The notes below the pieces were generated by a model, which saw only the letters and a program-made list of their open reading frames with translations, did no database searches and was not told the origin of the DNA. From Apoderus coryli (lineage: Eukaryota > Arthropoda > Insecta > Coleoptera > Attelabidae), in the NCBI GenBank assembly GCA_911728435.2, contig OU452205.1, forward strand, positions 8,996,260-9,060,259: a stretch of DNA of 64,000 bases, read 5' to 3'. Positions 34,506-45,669 of the stretch are shown one piece after another (the stretch's first letter is position 1; every line of letters starts with the position of its first letter). The position numbers were made by a program, and so were the translations under genes.

Positions 34506-35184
34506 CAGGGTGTTTGGAAGGTGCATAGAAAGTCTTGGGGAGGTGAAGGGCAAACCATGTAGAATCTTTTAAGCCAAACATACCTGAGTACAAAATTTTA
34601 CGGTTTTCGAGATATTCGGATTTTGAAATTTAAATCATAAATTTGTAAATGAAACAAAATAATCTATTGAAACATTTTTTATTGGTGTTCAAAGTGAAAA
34701 CCATTGTTTCTAATACATGCTCGAGCTCTACGTCTTACTTCGGTAGTTGTTGTATGTAATAACCTGTCTTGCTGCATTACTTGAAAAGCTTCTCGAATTT
34801 TTCTTAATAAATGGTTTTTGATACGATTTCTTCAGTATAAACTAACTCTTTAGCCCGCCCCCAGACATAAAAATCCAATGGTGTTAAGCTCGGGTATCTA
34901 GCAGGCCACAGAATTGGTTCATCTTTGCCTATCCAGCTATTTGGAAAAATAGCATCCAAACGTTGTTTTACGTCTAAACTTTTAGGTATCTATTTAAAAA
35001 CTATAGCCTGTTGTTCTTTTAGTGATAACAGGAAAAAAAACATATTTTCATACTAAAAATCGAAAATCTGCAGTAAGTCGAAATCCGTAAGACTTTATAC
35101 TAAGGTATATTTGGCTTAAATGATTCTAAATAGTCTGCCCTATCACCTCCTCAATACTTTTCTATCGACCTTCCAAACACCCTG
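34506..35184 (-). mobile_element. Mariner-superfamily relic with long TIRs
   Basis: TA-flanked ends (34504-34505, 35185-35186), starting CAGGGTGTTTGGAAGGTGCA and its inverse complement at the right. The TIRs extend over 100 bases with divergence. Between them the minus strand encodes 'IFPNSWIGKDEPILWPARYP', 'SLTPLDFYVWGRAKELVY' (34840-34950), which is the third catalytic block of the DDE domain (Asp of 'PLDF'). The N-terminal two thirds are deleted, leaving a 679-bp derivative. Confidence 0.75.
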
Positions 35185-35189
35185 TATAA

Positions 35190-37215
35190 TTTTAGTTTTG
35201 AAAAATCAAGTATGCCTTGGAAATTTTGAAAATACTAATTTGTCCTTTCGGTTGAGGTTACAAAAAATGTTATTCAGGATGAAAAACTAAGTAATTGTAC
35301 TATATATCTTAGTTTATAGATTAAGCAATAATAATTCTGCTTAAGCATAATGTTTCGGATCTGCGTTACTCTTATTATATTATTTATCCAAGCCAACAAG
35401 AATTTGTGCAGGAACTTGCCTCTAATAAAATGTAAGCGAAATAAAATTTTTAAACATTATGAAACAAACTTAAGCACTAAGAAATCAAGTTTTTATTTTC
35501 TAATGGTGATAAGTTCTCATTAGGTAGAACCAAAGAGTATTAACTGACATCGATTAGATCTTTCTGTCGTATGAAGCGATTTTAATAATACAACAAAAAG
35601 CAATTTTATTTTGTCTTTAAATAAATAAATTTTTTATTACAGGGGTTAAATCCTCTGCTAAGTCTATAAAATTTTGAACACCGCCTACTAGCGATTACTA
35701 AGTAACCCTTTCCCAACGCATATTATGTAAAGTTATTAAAATTAAGTGCAAATATTATTGGTTATAAATATTTTTAAATCGATGGTAACGGTACATATTT
35801 ATATGTGAACAGCGATCAACCTGTTATTCACACTGTACTTAAATCGATCGTGTTTTATGCTGTTAAATCATCTTAACAGTTTGTTTTCGTTTATACAAAC
35901 TACTAACTGCGGGTATATTTGCTGATGACTGGAGGGTCAAGTAGCGTACATATATTAAAGATCTTACCATAGTATGTACGCCGCTGGTCTTATGTGGCAA
36001 AAAGAGATCAGTTTCCGCCTGCACAATTCCATATTTGCGCCAGTTTAATGACAAAACCATCAATAATACATGCTGCGTGCCGGTATACCGATAACTCAGA
36101 CAGTTCTATATGCAATATCTCGACTGTTAGCGCTCGTAGTTGTTCTCAATAATAGCAATAGCATGAATAGCACTTAAATTACTTTATATGTCAAATTATA
36201 CACCGGAGACCTGCTGATAGTCCCGATCCGGTTACGTATATATAATAACACAAGTATCGTGCACTTTTACAGGGTGAAAGGGTTTTAATAAATAATTATT
36301 ATTCCGTATTGCTCAAACATTCATATTGGTTAGTAGTACAGATGGATTTCATTTTGAACATCTTTTATAATCGTAATGTTTGATAAATTGTTTTTTACTT
36401 TGTTCCACATTGTTAAAACAGTTTTATTGTTTGGTTATTGTTTTTTATTTTATTTCTTAATTTATGAATAAACACTTCTCTGGCTTGTTCATTTCATTCC
36501 GATTAAAATAATTAGACACATGAGTTTTCCTCAAACAAATAAGAAAACTAGGTTATTACAAACATTTTTTATCTGTTTTCTGTCTGTTACGGGGGAAAAA
36601 GTTACGTACAGGGTGAATTTTTGGGATGAACCAGATATGCCAGATTTTTAAATCCGGCCCTGTAAATCAATCCAAATTATCGTATATACCATACTGGAGC
36701 ACAGTGTGTGTCGTTTCTGTCTATTTTGATGATTTCTTTTTAATAACTAAGCATTATTGTACAGTAAGATACTTTATTATTGCCAATTTTCAATTTGGCT
36801 CTAAAATGAATCATTAATTGGAAATGTGAGGTGAGTGTAACAAAAAATTCAAATACCCAAGTCTAACTGTCTATTTATGCCCCCTGAAAAAATTATATCA
36901 GATTTTTGAAAAATCATATACAGGGTGAAGTGTTGAATATGAAGCAGTCCCACAAATTTTCTCGAAGACGGACCTGGATTTTCTCAATTCTGAATATGTC
37001 AGTTAGTTGCCAGGCACCAATACACACTTCTATAAAAAAATGAGATAAATCGACTTAACCGTTGAAAAGATATGACAAAACATTGTTTTGGTGAATATCC
37101 ATAATTCACCCTGTATATTAATAATGAAAACAAGGAGACAGTTTTTAATGGTCATTTGATGATCCCCTAATGTGCCTCTACTTATGGTAGAAGTATATAC
37201 AGTTCCTCGTGACTC
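35190..37215. other. Intergenic; scattered CAGGGTG end motifs
   Basis: TACAGGGTGA occurs at 36268, 36607 and 36920, and CACCCTGTATA at 37108 and 37216. These are unpaired or short-range remnants of mariner-type ends; 36922-37113 could be a small MITE. A possible 51-base exon is noted separately at 35968-36018. Confidence 0.4.
35968..36018 (-). CDS. Possible 51-base internal exon
   Basis: Minus strand: acceptor-like TTGTGCAG, then 17 open codons 'AETDLFLPHKTSGVHTM', then donor ATG|GTAAGA. Phase 0 at both ends and less AT-rich than surroundings. No neighbouring exons found; chance is a serious alternative. Confidence 0.15.
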
Positions 37216-37222
37216 ACCCTGT

Positions 37223-37343
37223 ATAGAAATTAAACGACGTCTGCTCCACAAAACAATTTGTTGTTGTTTTGTGGAGCAGACGTCGTTTAATTTCTATTAC
37301 AATTTGTTGTTGTTTTGTGGAGCAGACGTCGTTTAATTTCTAT
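37223..37343. repeat. Perfect palindrome plus tandem duplication
   Basis: 37223-37256 (ATAGAAATTAAACGACGTCT...) is the exact inverse complement of 37264-37297, with a 7-base spacer. The block 37253-37297 is then repeated directly at 37299-37343 with one extra base between. The right arm therefore occurs twice in tandem and once inverted. It sits next to a CACCCTGTA mariner end. Confidence 0.85.
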
Positions 37344-37369
37344 ATACTATATATAATTAGCCAATTTTT

Positions 37370-38060
37370 CAGGTATATTTGGGAAACGCTTTTTTTTTTT
37401 CGTTTTTGACCCTTTTTTTAGACTATTTTCGAACGCCTGTGTGAACCAATTCTTTTATGGAATATTTTGTAGCTTATTTTGTATCACAACTATTAAGAAT
37501 TATTCCATATTTCGAGTAAGTTTAGGAAATATATATTTTTTATGTTTTGACTCCTTTTCCACTATTTACGAACGCCTATGAAAGTAAGTTATTTATGACA
37601 CATGCTATAAGTTATATTCTACCAAAACTATAAATAACTAGTTGCTATTTCTGCTATGTTTAAGAAATACGTTTTTTTTACCCCCATTTCACACTATTTT
37701 CGAACGCCAATGTGGTCTAATATTTTATGTTAAATATTTCAGGTTATATTCAATTAAATGCGTAAAAAAGTATGCAGTATTTCGGATAAGTTTAAGAACT
37801 GTTAATTTTTTTTAAATTTTGAACTCTCTTTTAAACACCTTGAATACGCTCAATGTTGCCCAAAATCTGTTCAGCTCCTTGCCATGTCCAATAGTATTTT
37901 TGTCCAAATTTGGTTATAATCTGTTAAGTGGTTTTTGCGTTTTCGTGGATACAGACAGACAGACAAATTTTTTTTTAAAACTACTTATTTATGTATAAAA
38001 TGACCAAAAACAAGTAGTTGCGGTAAATTAAAAAAAATAAAAATTTCATCACACTAATAG
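37370..38060 (+). repeat. Composite repeat unit, copy 1
   Basis: About 690 bases, repeated at 39690-40270 (partial) and 40490-41215. It is built from sub-repeats of roughly 135-140 bases, each containing 'TTTTCGAACGCCTGTGTG' or 'TTTACGAACGCCTATGAA' (37428, 37566, 37701). It ends with 'GCGTTTTCGTGGATACAGAC' plus (AGAC)n and 'AAAACTACTTATTTATGTAT'. No coding capacity. Confidence 0.75.
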
Positions 38061-38375
38061 TCTCCATATAATATATAATAATAATATATTACATAGGTAT
38101 ATGATATGGAGTGCTAAAAATAATTTAGTAATACAAATATGCATAAATTTACTTACACCGAAAATTTGTCGATTATTCTACTAAGCCAGGAGTTGTTTAC
38201 CATGCTTCAGTCATCAGTGTGTTACTATAGTCCACATTTACGTATTGTTTTTTAAATTTACAACCGCGAGTCGGGCTACTATTTAATTTAACAAATCACG
38301 ACCTCAAAAAACGCAATTAAATCAGGATAAACACGCACAAGTCACAGATTTAAGACAACACTCACTAGTTTTTAC

Positions 38376-38400
38376 GCGTTACCGGCGCGGCGCGGCATAC
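38376..38400. other. CpG-dense 25-base patch
   Basis: ACGCGTTACCGGCGCGGCGC and following bases are extremely GC-rich within roughly 70% AT surroundings. CCGGCGCGG followed by CATACTAG loosely recalls a Helitron 3' end (hairpin then CTAR), but the hairpin is not convincing. Confidence 0.2.
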
Positions 38401-38661
38401 TAGGTATCTGTAACAAAGAAAGTAGGCACTGTTAGAAATAATAAATATAATTGTTTTGTTTATACTTTTTAACCATTAAAAAAAATATACGAAATATTAC
38501 CGAAATTATTTGAAGAGTACCTACCATGTAACAAACCTTGCTGCACTAAGCTCCAATCCAATCCATTCAATGCTTAACCTTAACAAAACTAGGGCCTATG
38601 GGCACTCCTGAAATGTACAAAAACAATTTTCTAATTATTCAACAAAATATAAAAATTATAA

Positions 38662-38913
38662 CATGAATGTAACAACAAAACCGGAAAGTTTTATTTGCAA
38701 CAAGCACCGAATTCCTCTTGTCCTGTGTATAGTTTTTTAAATGACTATAAGTATGCAGTTTATATTGTTACCGAAGTTTCAAATTTAATTATACAAAATG
38801 AAAAAGTAATTCACAAAGACAAGTCTTTACAAAGTTTTATAGACATGTGGACAAATATGGCCAACCTTCAAGATACATATGAATTTTTGAGAAGCATTTC
38901 AAACGTACTCTAA
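38662..38913 (+). CDS. Unrecognised 83-codon ORF
   Basis: Open from 38662 to TAA 38911, with protein-like composition: 'NSSCPVYSFLNDYKYAVYIV', 'LQSFIDMWTNMANLQDTYEF'. The nearby ATGs (38663, 38667) are out of frame. No family recognised and no splice support. It may be a fragment of a transposon or host gene. Confidence 0.25.
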   Translation, partial: HECNNKTGKFYLQQAPNSSCPVYSFLNDYKYAVYIVTEVSNLIIQNEKVIHKDKSLQSFIDMWTNMANLQDTYEFLRSISNVL

Positions 38914-39317
38914 GATTGGTGTCATTGATTTCTAGATCCATGTGAAATTATATAGGGTGGCACAAGATTTCATAGGGGCTAAAAACAATGATAGTCCTTT
39001 ATATTAAAATTTGACCTTTATGCTCTTCGTTAACAAGCTATATAGAGCACTAAAGTTAGAAATTAAAAGAAGTGTTTTATTTTTTGTTATTAAACTACTT
39101 AGTTGAAATAATGAAAAAAGTATGAAATTCCATGGTAAATGGGGCTCAGTTTTTTTTAATTATTTTAAGGTGACAAATAGATTCGCCAAAGAGTATGTTA
39201 TACATTGCTGTTTTATATTGAAGTTTTAAAAAAATAAACTTAGATAATATTATCGTCTCTATCGGTACCTAATTTTGTTCAAAACTATCTTATAATAATT
39301 ATTATTAATCATATGGA

Positions 39318-39770
39318 AAATAAACTGTTGCCCTCGAGGCACGAATAGCTCTCCATATTTAAGTGTAAAACTAATAATTTTATGACTTTTTGTCATTTAT
39401 CTAACATTTATATATATTTTGTTTTGTTTCAGACATCAGCTATTTTTTTTAAGTATCGGGTTTTGTTCCTTTTTATTCTCTTTGGAGGCACTATTTATAC
39501 GTCCATATTTTATATTTCAGATCTTTTACGCAAAGATCTTGTACGCAAAATAGTTGATTTTTTTATTATAATATTTATTTTGCCTCCTTTTCTACTATTT
39601 ACGAACGCCTATGTAAACAAAATTGTTATGCTGCATGTTGTAGGTTATCTTATACCAAAGCTATATATAATTAGCCAATGTTTCTGTTATATTTGGAATT
39701 TTTTTTTTCGTTTTTGACCCTTTTTTACAGTATTTTCGAACGCCTGTGCGAACCAGTTCATTTATGTAAC
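39318..39770 (+). repeat. Left arm of inverted repeat in the composite array
   Basis: Inverse complement of about 41235-41684. Outer boundary 'GTTGCCCTCGAGGCACGAAT' matches 41655-41675 inverted. The frame 39382-39717 and its mirror frame 41277-41543 encode similar hydrophobic peptides only because the DNA is duplicated. Confidence 0.7.
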
Positions 39771-40270
39771 AGTTTTTAGGTTATATTCAATTACACCTAT
39801 TAAAAATCATTCCGTATTTCGAATAAGCTTAGGAAGTATATATTTTTTTATTTTGACCCCTTTTACACTATTTACGAACGCATATGAAAACAAGTTATTT
39901 ATGACACATTTTATAGGTTATATTCTATCAAAGCTGTAAATAACTAGTCAATATTTCTGCTATTTTTAAGAAGTACCGTTTTTTTCTAACCTTTTTCCCC
40001 ATTTTACACTTAATATGTATGTCAATGGGGTCTGATTGTTTAGGTTAAATATAGTTATAATTAATTAAACGCACAAAAAATTTATCAACATTTCGGATAA
40101 GTTTAAGAACTAGGATTTTTTTAATTTTTGAACCCTCTTTTAAACCTCTTGCCTACGCTCAATGTTAATCACCACCTATAAATATCCTGTAGTATTTTTG
40201 TACCAAATATGGTTAAAATCCATTAAGTGGTTTTTGAGTTATCACGGATACACATTTTTTCTGACCCTTC
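39690..40270 (+). repeat. Composite repeat unit, copy 2 (divergent)
   Basis: Contains 'TTTTCGAACGCCTGTGCG' (39736) and 'TTTACGAACGCATATGAA' (39871), a decayed third sub-repeat, and 'TTTTTGAGTTATCACGGATA' in place of the copy 1 tail. Confidence 0.65.
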
Positions 40271-40379
40271 AATAGAATTTTTACAGACGCCTATGGTACC
40301 TTAATTTTTGTCGTGTATTTTTAACACCAATACAACTAGTTAAATACAAAATTTTTTACATTTTAAATTTAAATTTTTT

Positions 40380-41215
40380 TTTATTTTACCCCCTTTTCTA
40401 CTATTTACGAACGCCTATGTAAATAAGAATTTTATGCTCCATGTTGTAGGTTATCTTATATCAAAGCTATATATAATTAGCCAATTTTTCTGGTATATTT
40501 GGGAAATGTTTTTTTTTTTCGTTTTTGACCCTTTTTTTTAGACTATTTTCGAACGCCTGTGTGAAACAATTCTATTTTTTAGCTTATTTTGTATCACAAC
40601 TATGAAGAATTATTCCATATTTCGAATAAGTTTAAGAAATATATATTTTTTATGTTTTGACCCTTTTTCCACTATTTACGAACGCCTGTGAAAGTAAGTT
40701 ATTTATGACACATTTTATAGGTTATATTCTATCAAAACTATAAATAATTAGTTAAATATTCTGCTATGTTTAAGAAATACGTTTTTTAAAAAAAATTTTA
40801 CCCCATTTTACAGTATTTTCGAACGCCAATGTGGTCTAATATTTTATGTTAAATATTTCGGGTTATATTTAATGAAATGCGTAAAAAAGTATACAGTATT
40901 TCGGATAAGTTTAAGAGCTATGATTTTTTTTAATTTTTGACCCCTCTTTTTAACCCCTTACCTTCGCTCAATGTTTCCCAAAATCTAATCAGCTCCTTTC
41001 CATGTCCAATAGTATTTTTGTACCATATTTGGTTAAAATCTGTTAAGCGGTTTTTGCGTTTTCGTGGATACAGACAGACAGACATTTTTTTAAAACTACT
41101 TATTTATGTATTAAATGACCAAAAACAAGTATTTCCGGTGAAATTAAAAAAAAAAATTTTCATGGAACTAATAGTCTCCATAATATATCTATTACATAAT
41201 ATATGATATGGAGAG
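40380..41215 (+). repeat. Composite repeat unit, copy 3
   Basis: Sub-repeat motifs at 40406, 40547, 40677 and 40818, then the same tail as copy 1 with (CAGA)n and 'AGTCTCCATAATATAT'. It ends where the inverted arm begins. Confidence 0.7.
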
Positions 41216-41234
41216 CTAAAAATGTTACATAAAT

Positions 41235-41684
41235 GAACTAGTTCACACAGGCGTTCGAAAATAGTGTAAAAGAGGGTCAAAAACGAAAAAGAAAAAATTC
41301 CCAAATATAACAGAAAAATTGGCAGATTATAGTATACTGCTTTGATATAAGATAACCTACAACATGCAGCATAACAATTATGTTTACATAGGCGTTCGTA
41401 AATAGTAGAAAAGGGGGCAAAATAAATTTTCTAATAAAACAAAACAAGTCAATAATTTTGCGTACAAGAACTTGGCCGAGAAGATCTGAAATATAAAATA
41501 TGTACGTATAAATAGTGCCTCCAACGAGAAGAAAAAGGAACAAAACCCGAAACTAAAAAAAAGTAGCTGATGTCAAAATAAAAATATATACATTTTAGAT
41601 AAATGACAAAACGGTCACAAAATTATTACTTTTGCATTTAAATATAGAGCTATTCGTGCCTCGAGGGCAACAGTTTATTTTTAT
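41235..41684 (-). repeat. Right arm of inverted repeat in the composite array
   Basis: Carries 'CACAGGCGTTCGAAAATAGT' (41249) and 'ATAGGCGTTCGTAAATAGTA' (41389), the sub-repeat motifs on the opposite strand. Confidence 0.7.
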
Positions 41685-41689
41685 TTGGC

Positions 41690-42440
41690 AACCAAGACGC
41701 ATACTATAGTCTGCAATAGAACTTTCATAAAGTTGTTGCTTTGAATGTTGTGAAAAATATCTAGAACTATTGGACATTTTCATCGAAAATCAAAAATAAT
41801 AAAATCACTTACACCTGATACTCCTTCCTTTATTTAATCCTGGATACCATACCATCATCACCAATGACCAAACTTTACATAGTCCCAAGCACTAAATTGT
41901 TCACTTTTTGTGTTTAAAAACTGAGTAGCCCGACAACAACATTACCGAATTTTTTAGTAGACACATCCTGATTACCCGAGAAACGCGGCGAAGATTGAAA
42001 ATTTATTCAAAAAAACAAAGTAATTATATCCACTTACTTATATTCGCGATCATAATTTAAGACATTGTTTGTAGTATTGTAAAATACCAAAAATATCTTC
42101 TAAAATCTATAACACACCCGCACAGTTCACGAAAAGATTGTGTACTGAATAAAATCATATTTTATTTTAATAAAAAAAACTTCTAAAACGCATTTTATGA
42201 CAATACGCCGAAAAACTATGAACCGCTGTGCACCAAGAAATATAAAAACACACAAAATTCCATTGTAGTTTTAGAATAATATTTGAAAAAACTACAGATA
42301 CGAAAACAGAAAAAAATGTGAATAATGTAAACAACTTTTTATTTTATATAGGTAGGTAGTAGTACTTGCTTCTTACAGGAAAATTCCAATATAATTTAGA
42401 GTTGAAGTAAAAACTAATCGATTGAAAATAGGTGATTCTA
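41690..42440. other. No recognised gene
   Basis: No supported feature. Confidence 0.45.
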
Positions 42441-42681
42441 TACAGGGTGTTACAGAAAGTATGGAAAATCTCTTGGATAGAGATAGAACATGAAAAAATG
42501 AGATGACAAGTTCCCATATTTTTTTCCTACAGGGTTATTTACGGAGATATCGGTCGCTATTAATCGTCGCTCCGTACCGTTGAGAATCAATTATTGTTCT
42601 TAAATAATTTTTAACGTACTACTTTTACCAGGGGAGGACTATGTTTTGGGGCTTAAAGCTTACATTTTTAACACCGCTGTA

Positions 42682-43121
42682 CAGGGTGTCCAGATTTAGT
42701 TGTAGTTGCAGAGTAACTCTGTTATTATTAAAGTTAGAGAGATGCGGTTTTCGCGAAACGTTACTACTATTATATGAAACTCACGATGACCTGTTCATAT
42801 TTTATGTAACACATGTAGTTTTCGAGATACAGGACCAAATTCAAAAAAATCACTTTTCGGACTGTCGTATCTCGGAAACTATAACAGTTATTAGAAATAT
42901 ATATGCGGCGTTTGATAGATGTTGTTATGTGGAGTCCATATGCGTACATTTAATTTTTTTAATTGGTCTGAGTTTCAAAATATGGATGGAACCACCCTGA
43001 TTTTTTTAGCCACTAAAATTTTCAAATGATATATGACACTTAACAGTTTTATTTTTAGAAATATCAAAAATCGAGAACGGTATTGAAAAATTTATTGTTA
43101 TAGGGATTTTTGGACACCCTG
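42682..43121. mobile_element. Small MITE-like segment
   Basis: Starts CAGGGTGTCCA after TA (42680-42681) and ends TGGACACCCTG. The right TA is replaced by TTA, so the boundary is eroded. No transposase motif inside. A second CAGGGTG start at 42445 suggests nested insertions. Confidence 0.4.
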
Positions 43122-43271
43122 TTATTTTGGTATAGGGTTAACTTCTGTCGCGATTATGCTATTAATCTTTAAAATACCAAAAGTAGATTCAATCAAAGTT
43201 GCCGCTTTAATAAACAACAAAGAATGTGGAAACACAAGAACAAAGAAATTTTTTGCTTCATTATCGAGATA

Positions 43272-45185
43272 CAGGGTGACCAAATTAACTTTTTTTTTCA
43301 TTTGTCAAAAACTTGCCAACCGATTTTGACAAAATTTGACATGCATTTGGGGACCGAAACCCTAAAATAACCTGCATTATTTTGACATTGATTAACTGTT
43401 CATTGGCGTAGATATAGCGGACATTTGGGTAAATTTTACACATACATTTATTAAAGACAGCTTTGGCAAGCTTCATTATTTTAAATTATTACTTTTTTAA
43501 AAAAGAGCAACATATAAGTTACAAAAGAGTTAATTACGTCGATGTTGTGATTTCTACCATTTTTATGGAAACCGATAAATTTCATGTTAATGGTGGATTT
43601 GAATCAAAATAACGTTTACCAGAAAACCAAATGGAAAATCAAATTTGCCATGGAAAACGCAACAATAAAAAAAACTTTGACAGCAACACATTTAAATTAG
43701 TTAAAATTGTTTTATTTTTCGTATTTAATATCGCGAATGTTTTTTTCTAAATTAAAATGAGTTTTTCAATTGATGAGTATGCAGATATCGTGTTTTGTTA
43801 TAGTTTGTGCAATGGAAATGCAAGAGCAGCGGTCCGAGAATCCCAAATTAGATATTCCAATAGACGTCATCCATGTCACAAACCATTTACGGCTACATTT
43901 TACAGGCTTAGAACGACAGGGAGCATTTTACCTAGAGTTAACGAACGATCGCATCGTCTAAATATTCAAACTGAAGAAAACATAGTGGATTTAGTTTTAG
44001 ATGATAAGCACTAGAAGAATATCAACTCAATTGGCATTACATCCTGGAGACCATGAAAGGCGCCTAGTATTTTGTAATTGGGTTCTTGATAAGCATCAAG
44101 AAGATGTAATATTTTTAAGAGAATGCGCTCTGGTCAGATGAAACAACTTTTAATAGAGATGGCATAAATATAAACCATAATGAACATATGTATGGGCCTT
44201 TAAACAACCCTCGTGGTATTAGGCCGCGAAATTTTCAAGAACGTTTTAGTATCAATGTTTGGGGTGGCACGTTTAACAATAAATTATTGCCTCAAATCAA
44301 TACAGTCATTTTCTACAGAACCGCCTACTCGATTTTATTGAGGATGTACCACTGAATATTGTTCAAAACATGTGGTATCAACATGAAGGAGCCCCTGCGC
44401 ATCGTGGTAGACAAGTAACATAAGTTTTAAATCAAGTGTTTGAAAACAATTGGATTGTTTTGGGAGGTTCCATTTAGTGGCCTCCAAGATCACCGCATCT
44501 GAATCCGCTCGATTTCTTTTTATGGGGGCACATGAAACAATTGGTTTACAGTGTATCAATTGTAAATGAAAACCAACTACTGGAGAGAGTTTATAAAGCT
44601 GCTAGGGAAATAAGAAACGATCATAATATCCTTATTAGAGATACAAATTCATTAGTTGAAAGATGGAGAATGTGCATTACTGTAAATGGAGGGCAATTTC
44701 AACAGTTGTTATGAATTTTCTTATTATAATTTCGAGTTTCGTTTTTTTATTGTTAAATTTTTAATTGAAGTGCTAGGACTTAAAATTTGTTGTTACGTAA
44801 TTTGTTATTATTAAATCGTTTTCCACGGCAACTTTGATTTTTAATTTTATTTTTTGGTAAACGTTATTTTGGGTTTCCATAAAAATGGTAGAAACTACAA
44901 CATCGACGTAATCAACTTTTTTTGTAGCTTATAAGTTGCTCTTTTTTAAAAAGTAATAATTTCAACTAATGAAGTTTGTCAATGCTTTGTTTAATTAATT
45001 TATGTATATATTTACCCAAATGCCCCTTATATCTACGCCAATGAACAGTTAATGAAAGTCAAAATAATGCATATTATTTTAGGTTATCGAACCCCAAATG
45101 CATGTAAAATTTTTGGGTTCAAAGGCTTGAATTGTTTTCAGGAATCTTCAGTTTTCGTTTGTTGCAACCATAAAGAATCACCCTG
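43272..45185 (+). mobile_element. Mariner-superfamily element with about 370-bp TIRs
   Basis: TA-flanked at 43270-43271 and 45186-45187; ends CAGGGTGA... and ...TCACCCTG. The terminal inverted repeats run from 43272 to about 43660 and from about 44815 to 45185. Shared blocks include 'TGTTCATTGGCGTAGATATA', 'ACGTCGATGTTGT' and 'CTACCATTTTTATGGAAAC'. The transposase relic lies between them on the plus strand. The right flank is a minus-strand LINE fragment. This is the most complete mariner-type copy in the window. Confidence 0.85.
43757..44713 (+). pseudogene. DUF4817/IS630-type DDE transposase, internally deleted
   Basis: Starts ATG at 43757 with 'SFSIDEYADIVFCYSLCNGN', 'ARAAVRESQIRYSNRRHP' and 'FYRLRTTGSI', the DUF4817-like helix-turn-helix common in insect mariner-type transposases. 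After a frameshift at about 44010 comes 'TRRISTQLALHPGDHERR', where about 35 residues seem deleted between STQLA and HPGDHERR. The catalytic core then reads 'LWSDETTFNRDG' (first Asp, about 44135), 'RNFQERFSINVWGG', 'MWYQHEGAPAHRGRQV' (second catalytic Asp replaced by Glu, about 44390) and 'HLNPLDFFLWGHM' (third). It ends 'CITVNGGQFQQLL' at TGA 44712. Several frameshifts make it non-functional. Confidence 0.8.
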
Positions 45186-45189
45186 TATA

Positions 45190-45645
45190 GTGACAATTGA
45201 GGCATCTCGCATTTCAGCAGGTACGGTTTCGGCGTTCCATATTTTGGTTATTAGACCAAGAGAATGTTCCAGTATGACTGGTCCTCTTGCTTTAAAAAGC
45301 TCAGAACACCAGAGCTAGCTGTTTTGTTGTCTCGCAAGTGTTGTTGGGTGGTTCTCTGTGGCAACCCATCGAGGTTGCATTATCAGTCGTGTCCCTGTGT
45401 AGTAGCTCCTGAAAATGTTCATTCCACCGGGAACCAATTAACGTGCAATTCCTTAGAAGACGAGAACCATCCCTGGTTTGCAGTGGGTTAAGACTCTGTG
45501 CAGAGCGGCCGTAAATGACCTTAATGGAATGGAAGAAAGCTCTGGTGTTATTTCTCTCGACTGTACCGACCTATATATGAAACGAATGTTAATTCCAATT
45601 CAACGAATGTCGAGTTTCAAGTTTTCAAAATATAAAATAACAAAA
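45190..45645 (-). mobile_element. LINE fragment (endonuclease-RT linker)
   Basis: Minus-strand frames read 'VIYGRSAQSLNPLQTRDGSR', 'LIGSRWNEHFQELLHRDTT' and 'LGLITKIWNAETVPAEMRDA' then 'SIVT'. In RTE/Jockey-type ORF2 this is the sequence between endonuclease and RT, with '...RW.EHF..LL.R' and 'IW..E..P..WRDA.IV'. It stops exactly at the right end of the mariner element (45187). Less AT-rich than surroundings. One frameshift near 45300. Confidence 0.7.
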
Positions 45646-45669
45646 CCTTCTGACATGTTTTCCTAATTT

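Noticed and set aside
37950..37972. CRISPR-like or microsatellite array at the (AGAC)n tail
   Set aside because: Short simple repeat that is a fixed part of a larger repeat unit; no spacers, and CRISPR is not expected in a eukaryotic nuclear genome.
38376..38410. Helitron 3' terminus
   Set aside because: CTAG follows a GC-rich patch, but no clean 16-20 base hairpin and no matching 5' TC end were identified.
39382..41543. Two similar hydrophobic ORFs (39382-39717 plus, 41277-41543 minus) as a membrane-protein gene pair
   Set aside because: They are mirror copies of an inverted DNA repeat; similarity extends well outside the frames and neither has coding composition beyond T-rich Phe/Leu/Ile bias.
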